Shown: positions 26,364 to 34,370 of the stretch, piece by piece | How the letters are laid out: each line of letters opens with the position of its first letter | Position numbering within the stretch: position 1 is the stretch's first letter | DNA from: JBBQER01 sp052148155 | GTDB taxonomy: Bacteria; Actinomycetota; Acidimicrobiia; IMCC26256; PALSA-610 | Assembly: GCA_052148155.1 (NCBI GenBank) | Contig: JBKQIY010000233.1 | Span: 21,205-85,204, forward strand | DNA: 64,000 nt | Reading direction: 5' to 3' | Notes under the pieces: model-generated | What the model was told of the DNA's origin: nothing | Databases searched by the model: none | The model's input: the letters and a program-made list of their open reading frames with translations, nothing else | Position numbers and translations under genes: made by a program

Positions 26364-27185
26364 ATGCAAGCAACTGGAATCGCGCTAGTAACGGGATCCG
26401 GGCGGGGTATCGGGCGCGCGGTTGCGATCGAGCTCGCACGGCGTGGCTTCGAGGTGGTCGCAACGATGCGCGATCCGGCCGATGGCGCCGGCCTCGCCGC
26501 CGAAGTCGGTGATGGCGCCAAGATCCGGGTCGATCGACTCGACGTGAATGACGCGTCGACGATGAACATGCCGGCCGGCCTGCGCGTGCTGGTCAACAAC
26601 GCGGGCGTTGAGAGCGACAATCTTCCGCTCGAAGTGATGTCGGGCGAGGCGTGGCGCGCGATCTTCGAAACCAATGTGTTCGGGCTGGTCGAGGTCACCA
26701 AGCACGCGATCCCGCTGATGCGCGACTCGGGGGGCGGTGTGATCTGCAACGTCACCTCGTCGTCGGTGCTTGCTCCGGTGCCGTTCCTCGGCGCGTACCG
26801 ATCGAGCAAGGCCGCGGTGAGTGCGATCGGCGAATCGTTGCAGGCGGAAGTCGCCGCCTTCGGGATTCGAGTGCTGGAGATCATGCCCGGCCCGATCGAG
26901 ACCGACATGCTGGTCACGTCCGACAAGCCCGCGGCCGCGATCGAGCACGAGCGGTACCGCGCGCAGGCCGAACAGCTCTGGGCGGGCCGGCAGCGCATTC
27001 GCGACATGTACACGCCCGCGCCCGAAGCCGCTCGCCGTATCGCCGACGCCATCCTCGACGACGACGCGCCGCTCCGTGTGGGCTGCGACAACATGAGCGA
27101 AGGCATGCTCTCCGCGTGGCGTAACGCGACGTCCGACGAGGCCTGGATGCGACCGCTGCTCGCGTCGTTCGCCGGACGCGACTAA
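26364..27185 (+). CDS. Short-chain dehydrogenase
   Basis: A 273-residue SDR starting MQATGIALVTGSGRGIGRAV. It shows NNAGVES, the catalytic Ser in VTSSSVLAPV, and Tyr/Lys as YRSSKAAVSAIG. The C-terminal part (MPGPIETDMLVTSDKP, then a helical tail with YTPAPEAARRIADAILDD) resembles estradiol-17-beta-dehydrogenase-like and retinol-dehydrogenase-like SDRs that use bulky alcohols. A GTG start 57 bases earlier is possible. The downstream VOC gene begins 11 bases after the stop, so they form an operon, divergent from fadE30. Confidence 0.84.
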   Translation: MQATGIALVTGSGRGIGRAVAIELARRGFEVVATMRDPADGAGLAAEVGDGAKIRVDRLDVNDASTMNMPAGLRVLVNNAGVESDNLPLEVMSGEAWRAIFETNVFGLVEVTKHAIPLMRDSGGGVICNVTSSSVLAPVPFLGAYRSSKAAVSAIGESLQAEVAAFGIRVLEIMPGPIETDMLVTSDKPAAAIEHERYRAQAEQLWAGRQRIRDMYTPAPEAARRIADAILDDDAPLRVGCDNMSEGMLSAWRNATSDEAWMRPLLASFAGRD

Positions 27186-27196
27186 AGAGACATGTC

Positions 27197-27679
27197 GTGA
27201 TCACCGGGCTCGCGCACACCGCCTTGTGCGTTCCCGACGTCGAAGCAGCCGTTGCTTGGTATCGAGATGTGCTCGGACTCACCGTGCTGTCGCCGCCGTA
27301 CCAGATCGAAGGTCCGGACATCGAGCGCGATATGGGCGCGCTGGTGCCGTCGCCGGTGGTGGTGAAGGCCGCGATCGTCGGGGTCCCGGACGGCAGCGAC
27401 CGGGTGATCGAAGTGATCGAGTATCCGAACGCTCCCGGTCGCGACCGGCCCGCGGACGCCGCGCTGGTCGACTACGGCTTCACACACGTTGCGCTGCTCT
27501 GCGACGACGTCGTCGCCACACGGGCCGATTACGAGGCGAAGGGCGTGCATTTCCTCGTGGAAGGTGTCGCCGATGTGGCCGGCCTCCGAACGACCTGGAT
27601 CGCCGACCCGTGGGACAACGTGCTGATCCTGGTGGAGAAAATCCGGCGTCGCGACCGGCCGTACTTCAAGCAGTTCTAA
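27197..27679 (+). CDS. VOC (glyoxalase/bleomycin resistance) superfamily protein
   Basis: A 160-residue metal-binding VOC protein made of two beta-alpha-beta-beta-beta modules: GLAHTALCVPDVEAAVAWYR (His8 as first metal ligand) and YGFTHVALLCDDVVATRADY (second His), ending with WIADPWDNVLILVEK where a Glu ligand is expected. Start is GTG 27197. It may be an isomerase, dioxygenase or methylmalonyl-CoA epimerase-like enzyme; there is no basis to choose. Cotranscribed with the preceding SDR. Confidence 0.8.
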   Translation: MITGLAHTALCVPDVEAAVAWYRDVLGLTVLSPPYQIEGPDIERDMGALVPSPVVVKAAIVGVPDGSDRVIEVIEYPNAPGRDRPADAALVDYGFTHVALLCDDVVATRADYEAKGVHFLVEGVADVAGLRTTWIADPWDNVLILVEKIRRRDRPYFKQF

Positions 27680-27698
27680 CCCGGCGCTGTCGAGGTGC

Positions 27699-28175
27699 TC
27701 ACAGCGGCGCTTCGAACTCGATCTCGTGGCGGACGGCGATGCCGTGGTTGCCGATTTCGGGGATCTCGGGCTTGATTGCCCGCGCCCGTGTGATCGCATC
27801 GCGCCGGAAGTCGGTCCAGTTCCAGCCTGCGCGTTGGTACATGCGGATCGCGTCGGTGTTGTCGTTGCTGGTGATGAGCCAAAGTCGTGACCAGCCTTCG
27901 CGCTGCGCGCGATCGACCACCGCTTCGAGCAGTGCGCTGCCGGCTCCCGCGCCGCGGTAGGTGGTGACGAGCGCGACAAGTTCGGCGACGTCACCGACCA
28001 GGTTCACGAGCGCGCACCCGATCGGTCGTCCGTCGTGCTCGACCGCGAAACCGTCGAGCAACGATGCGTCTTCGATGATCTCCCCGTGCGACACGATCTG
28101 AACGGAGCCAAACGCCGTCGTAATGATCTCCGCGATCCACTCTCGGTCGCTGGTGGTGACAGGGCGGACGTTCAT
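27699..28175 (-). CDS. GNAT-family N-acetyltransferase
   Basis: A 158-residue GNAT domain. The acetyl-CoA pyrophosphate loop (motif A) reads LVTTYRGAGAGSALLEAVVD, a Q/RxxGxG/A variant, followed by motif B NDNTDAIRMYQRAGWNWTDF. The substrate is unknown. It converges with the VOC gene (19-base gap) and follows a 58-base gap after the CaiB-type gene on the same strand reading downstream, so it may not be in that operon. Confidence 0.86.
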   Translation of the reverse strand: MNVRPVTTSDREWIAEIITTAFGSVQIVSHGEIIEDASLLDGFAVEHDGRPIGCALVNLVGDVAELVALVTTYRGAGAGSALLEAVVDRAQREGWSRLWLITSNDNTDAIRMYQRAGWNWTDFRRDAITRARAIKPEIPEIGNHGIAVRHEIEFEAPL

Positions 28176-28233
28176 CGGGCTCCCATCATGTCGGTTGCGT
28201 GGATCGGAGCTCGTCGCCGCATGCCATATCGCC

Positions 28234-30558
28234 CTATTCGACCGCGCCCGAAGCCTTCAATGCCTCGATCTCGGTGTCGGTGCAACCGAGGACGTCGCGC
28301 AAGACCCAATCGCTGTCTTGGCCCAGCGTGGGTCCAGCTTGGTCATACCCGCTCGGCGCGTCGGACATGCGGAATCCGTTGCGCTCGTAGAGGCCCGACC
28401 CGAGGAACGCGTGCGTGTGCCGCTCGAAATGTTCCCGCTGCGCGAGTTGGGGATCGTCGTGAAGATCGCCGAAGTCCTCGACCGGGACAGCTTCGATCCC
28501 CGCGGCCTGCAATTGCTGTGCGACGTCGGCACGGGTACGCGCACTCGTGAACGCCGAGACCAATTTCTCGAGCTCGTCCTCGCGTGTCTTGCGTTGCGCG
28601 AGCCCTGCGAACGGCTCCGCGTCGACTCCGAGGAGAGGGGCGAGCGCCGCCCACTGCGCGTCGGTCCAGCAGGCGATCGCAACCCAACGGTCGGCGAGGT
28701 CGCCTTCGGGCGCGCATGGAAACGCGCCGTGCGGCGCCGCGTGCGCGTGGCGGTTGCCGTCGCGCAGCCGGATAACGCCGCCGACCTCGAAGTCGAGCAA
28801 CCAGGGTGACAGCGACCAGTTCGCTGACTCGACCTGCGAGATGTCGAGGTACACGCCGTGGCCCGAATTCCTGTGATACAAGAGCCCGGCGGCGAGCGCG
28901 GCCGCCACGAAGCGCGGCGCGAGCGAGTCGGTGATCGTGCCGTACGGGCCGACCGGTTCGCGGTCGGGCCAGCCGGTCAGCGCGTTGTAGCCGCCCAGCG
29001 CCGCGCCCTGCCCGCCGAAGCCGGGATAGTCCTTGTGCGGGCCCGTCTGACCGTTGAGACACGCACTGATCATCACGAGATCCGGTTTGATGGCCGACAG
29101 TTCGTTGTAGTCGAGCCCGAAACCTTTCATCGCGCGCGGCGCGTAGTTCTCCGCGACAGCGTCGCTCCACTCCACGACGAGACGTTTCACCAGCGCGACG
29201 GCCTGCGGGTGCTTGAGGTTCAACGCGACGTTGCGCTTGCCGACATTGAGCCCGTCGTACATGGCCGAGCCTTCGAGACCGTGCGGGTTGTTGGGCGACA
29301 TCGCGTACATCCGCAAGAAGTCGGGTCGCGTCTTTGACTCGACGCGCAACACCGTGGCTCCGTGCTCGACGAAATAGCGGGTCGCGATCGGCCCGGCCGC
29401 GCCCGAGCCGAACTCGATGATCTTGAGACCTTCCCAGGCGCGCCGGCCGGGCTTGCCTCCGGTCGCAGGCCGGCCAGCGGCTGAGAACGCCGCACGATCG
29501 ACGACGCGTGCGCCGCCGGTCGGTCGCACGGGCGCGACGTCGTCGCGGGCGGATCGGGTCACCACGAACGACTGCGGGAAGCGGTCGACGTCGCCTACCG
29601 GACCGAAGAAGTCGCGAGCCGCGAGCTGAGCCGACGCATAGATCTCGCGCGGCGAGTTGGCCGGCGCCAGCATCAGATTGGTCTCCACGGCGATGTCGTA
29701 CAGCTCCTGCATCGTGTGGCGCGAGAAATACTCGGCCACGCACTTCTCGATCGCCGCGAGGTCCTCGTCGGGGGCGGTGTTGTGATTGAAGTCGTTCCAG
29801 TCCCGGTTCAACAGCGCGTCGGCAGGAACACCGTCGTCGGCCACCAGCCTTGTCAGCATTTCGAGGCTCGGTACGCGAGCCTTACCGCCCCGCAATCCGA
29901 ACGAGACGAATCCGTCGACGGTCGGCCAAATCTCCCGGGTGCGTCCGATGTTGGCGCCCCGCCGAGTGCCACGCGCCCCGGTATCGGGGAAGCGTGCGGG
30001 TGCGGCCATGTTGGCGACGAGCACCACCTCCTGCATGGACACGTCGACGCGCTGGGGGAGTCCGCTCGCCAGCGCGGTCATTGCCGCGAATGCAGCTTCC
30101 GGCCCCGAGTGGGCATAGCCGGTCGGCTCCGTGCAGCGGATCGGCGCTCGATCGGCGTCGCCGGTGCAGTACATGTTCGCCGAGGCCGCCATCACTCCCA
30201 GGTCGGAGGCTGCCCAACCCGACCGCGGACCGTGCGCCCCGAACGCTGAGATACGCACCCACACTGCCTGCGGGGCACGCGCGGGATCGAGCTGATGCGT
30301 GCCGGAAGCGCCGAGCTCGTCTACCACCACGTCGGCCTCGGTGAGCAAGGTGTCAAGGGCCGGGTCGTCGGCGCCGAGCGCGACCACCTGCTTGCCCGCG
30401 TTCCAGGCCCGAGCGACATTGCCGGCGAGCGGGTCGCCCGCGGGAGGCACCACCCGCACCACCTCGGCGCCGAGGTCGCCCAGCACGCGCGTGGCGCGGG
30501 CGGACGGATCACCGCCCAGATCGAGGACCCGCAACCCGTCGAGCAACCGCTGCGCCAT
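28234..30558 (-). CDS. Double-domain CaiB/BaiF (class III) CoA-transferase
   Basis: A 774-residue protein with two class III CoA-transferase halves: residues about 1-380 (MAQRLLDGLRVLDLGGDPSA) and about 395-774 (WEGLKIIEFGSGAAGPIATR). Each half has the Rossmann-like start with VVRVVPPAGDP or VLRVESKTRPD and the segment around the covalent-acyl residue (QRVDVSMQEVVLVA and GVYLDISQVESANW); both show Glu where formyl-CoA transferase has its catalytic Asp. Usual family members are single-domain dimers of about 400 residues, so this looks like a fused pseudo-dimer. An operator-like palindrome lies 23 bases before the ATG. Probably transfers CoA to a carboxylic acid from lipid or steroid breakdown; substrate unknown. 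Confidence 0.87.
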   Translation of the reverse strand: MAQRLLDGLRVLDLGGDPSARATRVLGDLGAEVVRVVPPAGDPLAGNVARAWNAGKQVVALGADDPALDTLLTEADVVVDELGASGTHQLDPARAPQAVWVRISAFGAHGPRSGWAASDLGVMAASANMYCTGDADRAPIRCTEPTGYAHSGPEAAFAAMTALASGLPQRVDVSMQEVVLVANMAAPARFPDTGARGTRRGANIGRTREIWPTVDGFVSFGLRGGKARVPSLEMLTRLVADDGVPADALLNRDWNDFNHNTAPDEDLAAIEKCVAEYFSRHTMQELYDIAVETNLMLAPANSPREIYASAQLAARDFFGPVGDVDRFPQSFVVTRSARDDVAPVRPTGGARVVDRAAFSAAGRPATGGKPGRRAWEGLKIIEFGSGAAGPIATRYFVEHGATVLRVESKTRPDFLRMYAMSPNNPHGLEGSAMYDGLNVGKRNVALNLKHPQAVALVKRLVVEWSDAVAENYAPRAMKGFGLDYNELSAIKPDLVMISACLNGQTGPHKDYPGFGGQGAALGGYNALTGWPDREPVGPYGTITDSLAPRFVAAALAAGLLYHRNSGHGVYLDISQVESANWSLSPWLLDFEVGGVIRLRDGNRHAHAAPHGAFPCAPEGDLADRWVAIACWTDAQWAALAPLLGVDAEPFAGLAQRKTREDELEKLVSAFTSARTRADVAQQLQAAGIEAVPVEDFGDLHDDPQLAQREHFERHTHAFLGSGLYERNGFRMSDAPSGYDQAGPTLGQDSDWVLRDVLGCTDTEIEALKASGAVE

Positions 30559-30580
30559 GCCGAAACCCTTCCGCGAGAAC

Positions 30581-30596
30581 CTGACGGGGGCGTCAG
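30581..30596 (-). promoter_or_regulatory. Operator-like palindrome, copy 1 of shared motif
   Basis: CTGACG-N4-CGTCAG, read on the minus strand as CTGACGCCCCCGTCAGGTT. It lies 22 bases upstream of the CaiB-type start codon. It shares 16 of 19 bases with copy 2 upstream of the amidohydrolase, including the GGTT flank outside the palindrome. Confidence 0.65.
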
Positions 30597-31048
30597 TGTA
30601 CGCGGCGGTTCGCGGGGCGATCTCCGGGCCGGCGCTCCTGCCGGTATCGCCAACGTGCCCCGACGACACCTCCGCACGGACGTGAGTGCCGCGGTCAGAA
30701 CGCCAATCGGGCGCCGCTCACGACCAGGATCAGCACGTTCGTTCGTCGCGAGTGCCGCCCGCCGGACCGCGCCGGTCACGATGCAACCCGCGACCCGGTC
30801 GGCCAACACCGCCCAAGCCGCGCACCCAGGCCGTCGACCGGTCCGGCCACGAAGCCGAACCGCCGGCGAGATCGCGGCCAGCATGATCGGCCGGCCGCCA
30901 CGTCCCGGACGTCCGGTCGTGGTCGAGCCGTGTGGCACGGCGACCTGGCGGCGCACAGCGTGGCGCCGGCTCGGACCCGGGCACAGTTCACGTCGGTGCT
31001 GACGACGCGGCAGTCGGGCCGTGGCGGGCCGAAGGACCAACCTCTAGG

Positions 31049-31064
31049 CTGACGCCAACGTCAG
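31049..31064 (+). promoter_or_regulatory. Operator-like palindrome, copy 2 of shared motif
   Basis: Plus-strand reading CTGACGCCAACGTCAGGTT, 16 bases before the amidohydrolase ATG, in the same orientation relative to its gene as copy 1. The GGTTGAGGGG after it also contains the likely ribosome site, so a bound repressor would block the transcription start or leader. Confidence 0.65.
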
Positions 31065-31080
31065 GTTGAGGGGACCGCGC

Positions 31081-32247
31081 ATGTCGAATACACGCATTGT
31101 CGACGCCGACTGCCACATCCTCGAGCCGACCGACATCTGGAAGAACCACCTGGGCTCCAAATGGCAGGACAAGGCGCCGAAACTTGTCAAGGATCCCGAG
31201 GGAGGCGACGCCTGGCTCACCGCAGTGGGCGGCGACCCAGATCCCATCGGTCTCGTTTCCACGCCGGGGATGCCGTTCGACAAGTTCCGCTGGTACGGCG
31301 TGACCTACGAAGAAGCGCGCCCCGGTTGCTACAACGGCCACGCGCGGCTGAAGGACATGGACATCGACGGCGTGTCGGCCGAGATCCTGTTCCCGCCGCA
31401 GCGCACGATGAGCCACTTCCTCGGCGACGAGGACGAAGACTTCGTGCTCGCCGGTGTCGAGGCCTACAACAATTTCCTGTTCGAAGAGTTCTGCGCGCCG
31501 GACGTCAAGCGCCTCGTCGGTATGGCACAGATCCCTTCGATCGGAATCGACAGTGCGGTTGACGGTCTGCGTAAGGCCAAGGCTCGCGGTGCCAAGGGCG
31601 TGCTCATCTCGAACTGGCCGGCCGGCGCAGAGAGTCTGTCCCGCGACGACGATCCCTTCTGGGCCGCCGCCGTCGACGAGGGGCTGCCCGTCACAATCCA
31701 CATCAACATCATCAGCCGAAAATCCCGGATGAGCTCGCGTCTCGCGGCGGCCGCGCGCGGGAATCAGCTCTACAACATGTCCAGCGAGGCGACTCGCGCC
31801 AAGGCGATCGGCGGGATGAGTCACGTGTTCGCGATGGCCACCGGCGCGATGACCGACATGATCTTCACCGGCGTGTTCGAGCGTTTCCCCGAGCTGCAGG
31901 TGTGCTGGATCGAAACCGGAGTGGGCTGGATCCCGCACTTCCTCGAGTGCGTCGACGATCGTTGGTGGCGCAACCGAGTGTGGGGCGATCTACCGCTGAC
32001 CGAGCCGCCGTCGTTCTACTGGTATCGCAACAACGCCGCGTCGTTCATCATCGACCACACCGGTGTCGAGCTTCGACACCGGGTCGGCGTCGACAACATC
32101 ATGTGGTCGAGCGACTATCCGCACCACGGCAACGACTGGCCGTACTCACGTCGAACCATCGAAGACATGATGGGCAGCGTCGCCGAAGACGAACGGTCAC
32201 GTATCACCGGCGGCAACGCCGCCCGCATCTGGCGTCTCGACGATTGA
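31081..32247 (+). CDS. Amidohydrolase-2 family metal-dependent hydrolase
   Basis: A 388-residue TIM-barrel amidohydrolase of the ACMSD/decarboxylase-like group. Metal ligands are suggested by the N-terminal DADCHIL (a DxH variant of the usual HxH), a His in PVTIHINIIS and the C-terminal WSSDYPHHGNDWP with the metal Asp. The family includes decarboxylases and hydrolases of aromatic or cyclic carboxylic acids, and many copies accompany lipid and steroid genes in actinobacteria. ATG 31081 is chosen over an in-frame start 15 bases earlier because GAGGGG precedes it. Its last 51 bases overlap the end of the convergent MerR gene. Confidence 0.85.
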   Translation: MSNTRIVDADCHILEPTDIWKNHLGSKWQDKAPKLVKDPEGGDAWLTAVGGDPDPIGLVSTPGMPFDKFRWYGVTYEEARPGCYNGHARLKDMDIDGVSAEILFPPQRTMSHFLGDEDEDFVLAGVEAYNNFLFEEFCAPDVKRLVGMAQIPSIGIDSAVDGLRKAKARGAKGVLISNWPAGAESLSRDDDPFWAAAVDEGLPVTIHINIISRKSRMSSRLAAAARGNQLYNMSSEATRAKAIGGMSHVFAMATGAMTDMIFTGVFERFPELQVCWIETGVGWIPHFLECVDDRWWRNRVWGDLPLTEPPSFYWYRNNAASFIIDHTGVELRHRVGVDNIMWSSDYPHHGNDWPYSRRTIEDMMGSVAEDERSRITGGNAARIWRLDD

Positions 32248-32949
32248 TGCCGCAACGCGATCGGCGCTCACGGCTTCGAGGGTGAGATGCTGCAACGTAC
32301 GTTGGTGCACGTAGTTCAGTAGTTGATTGATTGCCGGCATCAGCCGCTGCGCGTTCGCGGTGAGTTGAGACTGGACTGCGACCAGCTCTGCGGCGTCCCA
32401 GGCCGGGTTGGCGCGGCCCGAGAGCATGTCGAGGACGTCGCGCTGCAGCGCGCCGAAGTGGTCGACGTAGATGCGACCGAGCGCCAACAGGATCTCGGCG
32501 GTCATGCCGATCGATCGGAGCTCGGCGACCGCGCGAAGGAGTCCGAGGTCGTTGTCGTCGTACGACTCGCCGCCGAACTCGGAAGGGTCGGGGAGGAGGC
32601 CGACGTCACGCAAGCCGGCGACGAAGCTTTCGTCGACGCCTGATCGGTCGATCAGCTCCGCGAGTGAGTAGCCACGGCCGGCGGCGGTGAAGAGGCCTTC
32701 GAGACCAGGCCGGTCGACGTCGACGATGGCCCGGATCGCGGCGAGCGAGAACCGCTGCGCCTGCAACTCGCGGATCCGGTCGAGGCGTTCGAGGTGCTCG
32801 GGACCGTACAGCCGGTTGCGGCCCTGCTTCGCAGGTGCGAGGAGAAGTCCTTCACGGGAGTAGTAGCGGATGGTGTCGACCGTCAGACCGGCCCGTCGCG
32901 CCAGCTCGTCGATCCGCCAGTCCGGGCCTCCGCTGTGCTCCTGGCTCAT
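32197..32949 (-). CDS. MerR-family transcriptional regulator
   Basis: A 250-residue regulator. The N-terminal winged HTH is clear: WRIDELARRAGLTVDTIRYY and REGLLLAPAKQGRNRLYG, then the helix LERLDRIRELQAQRFSLAAI. Residues about 100-240 form a long helical C-terminal domain with no Cys cluster, so this is not a metal-sensing MerR; it may sense a lipid-like molecule. ATG 32949 fits the family start, and the initiation region lies back-to-back with the promoter at 32979-33008, which faces the small gene at 33075. MerR proteins usually twist such promoters from the spacer. The 3' end overlaps the amidohydrolase convergently by 51 bases, which is unusual. Confidence 0.88.
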   Translation of the reverse strand: MSQEHSGGPDWRIDELARRAGLTVDTIRYYSREGLLLAPAKQGRNRLYGPEHLERLDRIRELQAQRFSLAAIRAIVDVDRPGLEGLFTAAGRGYSLAELIDRSGVDESFVAGLRDVGLLPDPSEFGGESYDDNDLGLLRAVAELRSIGMTAEILLALGRIYVDHFGALQRDVLDMLSGRANPAWDAAELVAVQSQLTANAQRLMPAINQLLNYVHQRTLQHLTLEAVSADRVAASIVETPDAGGVAAGDT

Positions 32950-32978
32950 ACCGGCCGCGCCCTCGATCTCGGACCTGC

Positions 32979-33008
32979 TTGACAGCGCCGACTCTGAGAG
33001 TATATACT
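32979..33008 (+). promoter_or_regulatory. Near-consensus promoter TTGACA-N18-TATACT with palindrome
   Basis: TTGACA (32979-32984) and TATACT (33003-33008) are separated by 18 bases, slightly longer than the ideal 17, as at MerR-controlled promoters. A perfect 12-bp palindrome GAGTATATACTC (32998-33009) overlaps the -10 box. It points towards the 48-residue small gene. It is one of very few AT-rich promoter-like places in the window. Confidence 0.7.
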
Positions 33009-33025
33009 CGCAGTGTTGTTGCACC

Positions 33026-33039
33026 GGAGTATGGACTCC
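33026..33039. promoter_or_regulatory. Inverted repeat in the leader of the small gene
   Basis: GGAGT-ATGG-ACTCC, just after the expected transcription start. It could be a second regulator half-site pair or a small leader hairpin. Confidence 0.4.
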
Positions 33040-33074
33040 TGGTGTAAAGGCTATCAGCGTTTCAGGAGTACGTC

Positions 33075-33221
33075 ATGGACCAAGTGAGCTTTTTCGACCA
33101 GCACGCACGAGCGGCCGAAGGTCGTCGAGAAGCGTTGAGGTGGCTCGCGCGGCGGTTGCAGTGGGAGCGCCGCCTCGGTGAGCTGCGACCCGGCGCAACT
33201 ACGGCCAAGCAAGCCGCGTAA
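33075..33221 (+). CDS. 48-residue small protein divergent from MerR gene
   Basis: Starts ATG 33075 with a textbook CAGGAG ribosome site nine bases upstream and a near-consensus promoter 60-90 bases before it. The translation starts MDQVSFFDQHARAAEGRREA and continues with LRWLARRLQWERRLGELRPG, ending TTAKQAA. It is strongly helical and basic with three Trp or Phe anchors per face, so it may be an amphipathic or DNA/protein-binding peptide. It has no family that I recognise. Its placement makes it the natural target of the MerR regulator. The case for being a real gene rests on promoter, ribosome site and composition, not on homology. Confidence 0.68.
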   Translation: MDQVSFFDQHARAAEGRREALRWLARRLQWERRLGELRPGATTAKQAA

Positions 33222-33498
33222 CCCGTCGTTCTCCAGACCGGCTGGCCCCTCCCGGTCGGAGCAACGCAATCGACCTCGGTCGCCCCCCGTCCGGGGTCGA
33301 TTCGCGTCCGACGGCCGTTCGCTTGACGGACTTCACGCGGGCGGAGCTGCTCGGTTGCACGAACCCGCGTCGCGCCTCCAATGCCGGGACTTCCTGAGCT
33401 CGCGATGGCGAACAAACGCTGCGAAGCCCGCGCGACGGTTCGGCCTCGCGCACGAGGAACCGATGTCCTGATCGAGCGGCGCCCCTGACGGGTCGCGA
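33222..33498. other. Intergenic, small GC-rich inverted repeats
   Basis: No gene seen between the small plus-strand gene and the convergent dioxygenase gene. Short GC-rich inverted repeats around 33240-33300 (for example CCCCG-TC-CGGGG) may help end transcription from the left. Confidence 0.35.
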
Positions 33499-34344
33499 TC
33501 AGGTCACGCGGAACCCGTCGCGCAGGATTGGGAACTGGCGCTCCGGGGCCTCGCAGGCGACCCGTTCGGTTGGGGCACCCACGTTCGGGTCTCCCCGCAA
33601 CACCTGCGCGCCCGCGGGCGCGTACTGAAGGATGTACGCCTTGCGGACCTCGGCGGCCAGGTTCGGTCCGGTCATGTGGGGCGTCAGCGACGAGAAGACG
33701 AGCGCACTCCCCGCACCGACAGGCGCGGGAACGGGCGGCGTCGGTGGTTCCGCGAAACATTCGAAACCGAGGGGATCGACGTAGGAGTGCGCCAGCGTGC
33801 CGGCGCGATGGACACGCGGCGCGATCCACGGGCAGCCATTTTGCTCGGTCGCGTCGGTGAGCGCGAGCCAACACGTGAGGTACTGCTGCGGTTCGATGAA
33901 GGTGTAGCCGTTGTCCTGATGCCACGGGAACCGGCGTGGTTTCTCAGGTTTTTTGTAGACCGCTTGGTCCCAATACATGTTCACGTCGGGACCGATGAGA
34001 TCGAAGCACAGGTCGACGAACACGTCGCTCGTCGCGAGCGCACGCGCGGCCTGCGAACGGGCCACCAGGTGCGTGGTGAATGTGATCGCGTCGGCCTCGG
34101 CGATGAAGGCGCGCTCGTGGTCAGCCGCACGAAGCAACGACTCGAACTCGGCCTCGAACGCATCGATGTCGGCCGTGACGCGCTCGAGCGTCTTCGCGTC
34201 GACCGCATTATCGACGATCACAAAGCCGAACTCGTCGAACTGTTCGCCTTGTGCTTCGGTCAGTCGCCGGAATGGGCCGCGTTGCGACCGCCATCGAAAC
34301 TCAACATTCCAGGGATGGCGCTCGAGCGTGTCGAGGTCGGACAC
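33499..34344 (-). CDS. Phytanoyl-CoA dioxygenase (PhyH) family protein
   Basis: A 281-residue Fe(II)/2-oxoglutarate-dependent dioxygenase. The iron site is visible as His-x-Asp in FPWHQDNGYTFIEPQ (about residues 137-139) and the distal His in SSLTPHMTGPNLAAEVRKAY, whose Arg would bind 2-oxoglutarate. Text such as QFDEFGFVIVDNAVD is the usual N-terminal part. Start GTG 34344 lies 26 bases after the upstream gene's stop; no better start was found. The expected reaction is alpha-type hydroxylation of an acyl-CoA or a small lipid. Cotranscribed with the LLM oxidoreductase on its 5' side. Confidence 0.82.
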   Translation of the reverse strand: MSDLDTLERHPWNVEFRWRSQRGPFRRLTEAQGEQFDEFGFVIVDNAVDAKTLERVTADIDAFEAEFESLLRAADHERAFIAEADAITFTTHLVARSQAARALATSDVFVDLCFDLIGPDVNMYWDQAVYKKPEKPRRFPWHQDNGYTFIEPQQYLTCWLALTDATEQNGCPWIAPRVHRAGTLAHSYVDPLGFECFAEPPTPPVPAPVGAGSALVFSSLTPHMTGPNLAAEVRKAYILQYAPAGAQVLRGDPNVGAPTERVACEAPERQFPILRDGFRVT

Positions 34345-34370
34345 GTACTGGAGCTTACGGCCGCTCGACT

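Larger units (their letters stand above)
30559..31080. other. Divergent promoter region, CaiB gene and amidohydrolase gene
   Basis: No gene supported in the 522 bases. Both ends carry the same operator-like motif (30581-30596 and 31049-31064), each close to the start codon of the gene it faces. The middle is unremarkable high-GC sequence. Confidence 0.6.

Noticed and set aside
33178..33471. Open frames on both strands after the 48-residue small gene
   Set aside because: Composition is Arg/Pro/Ser rich with no recognisable text or ribosome site.
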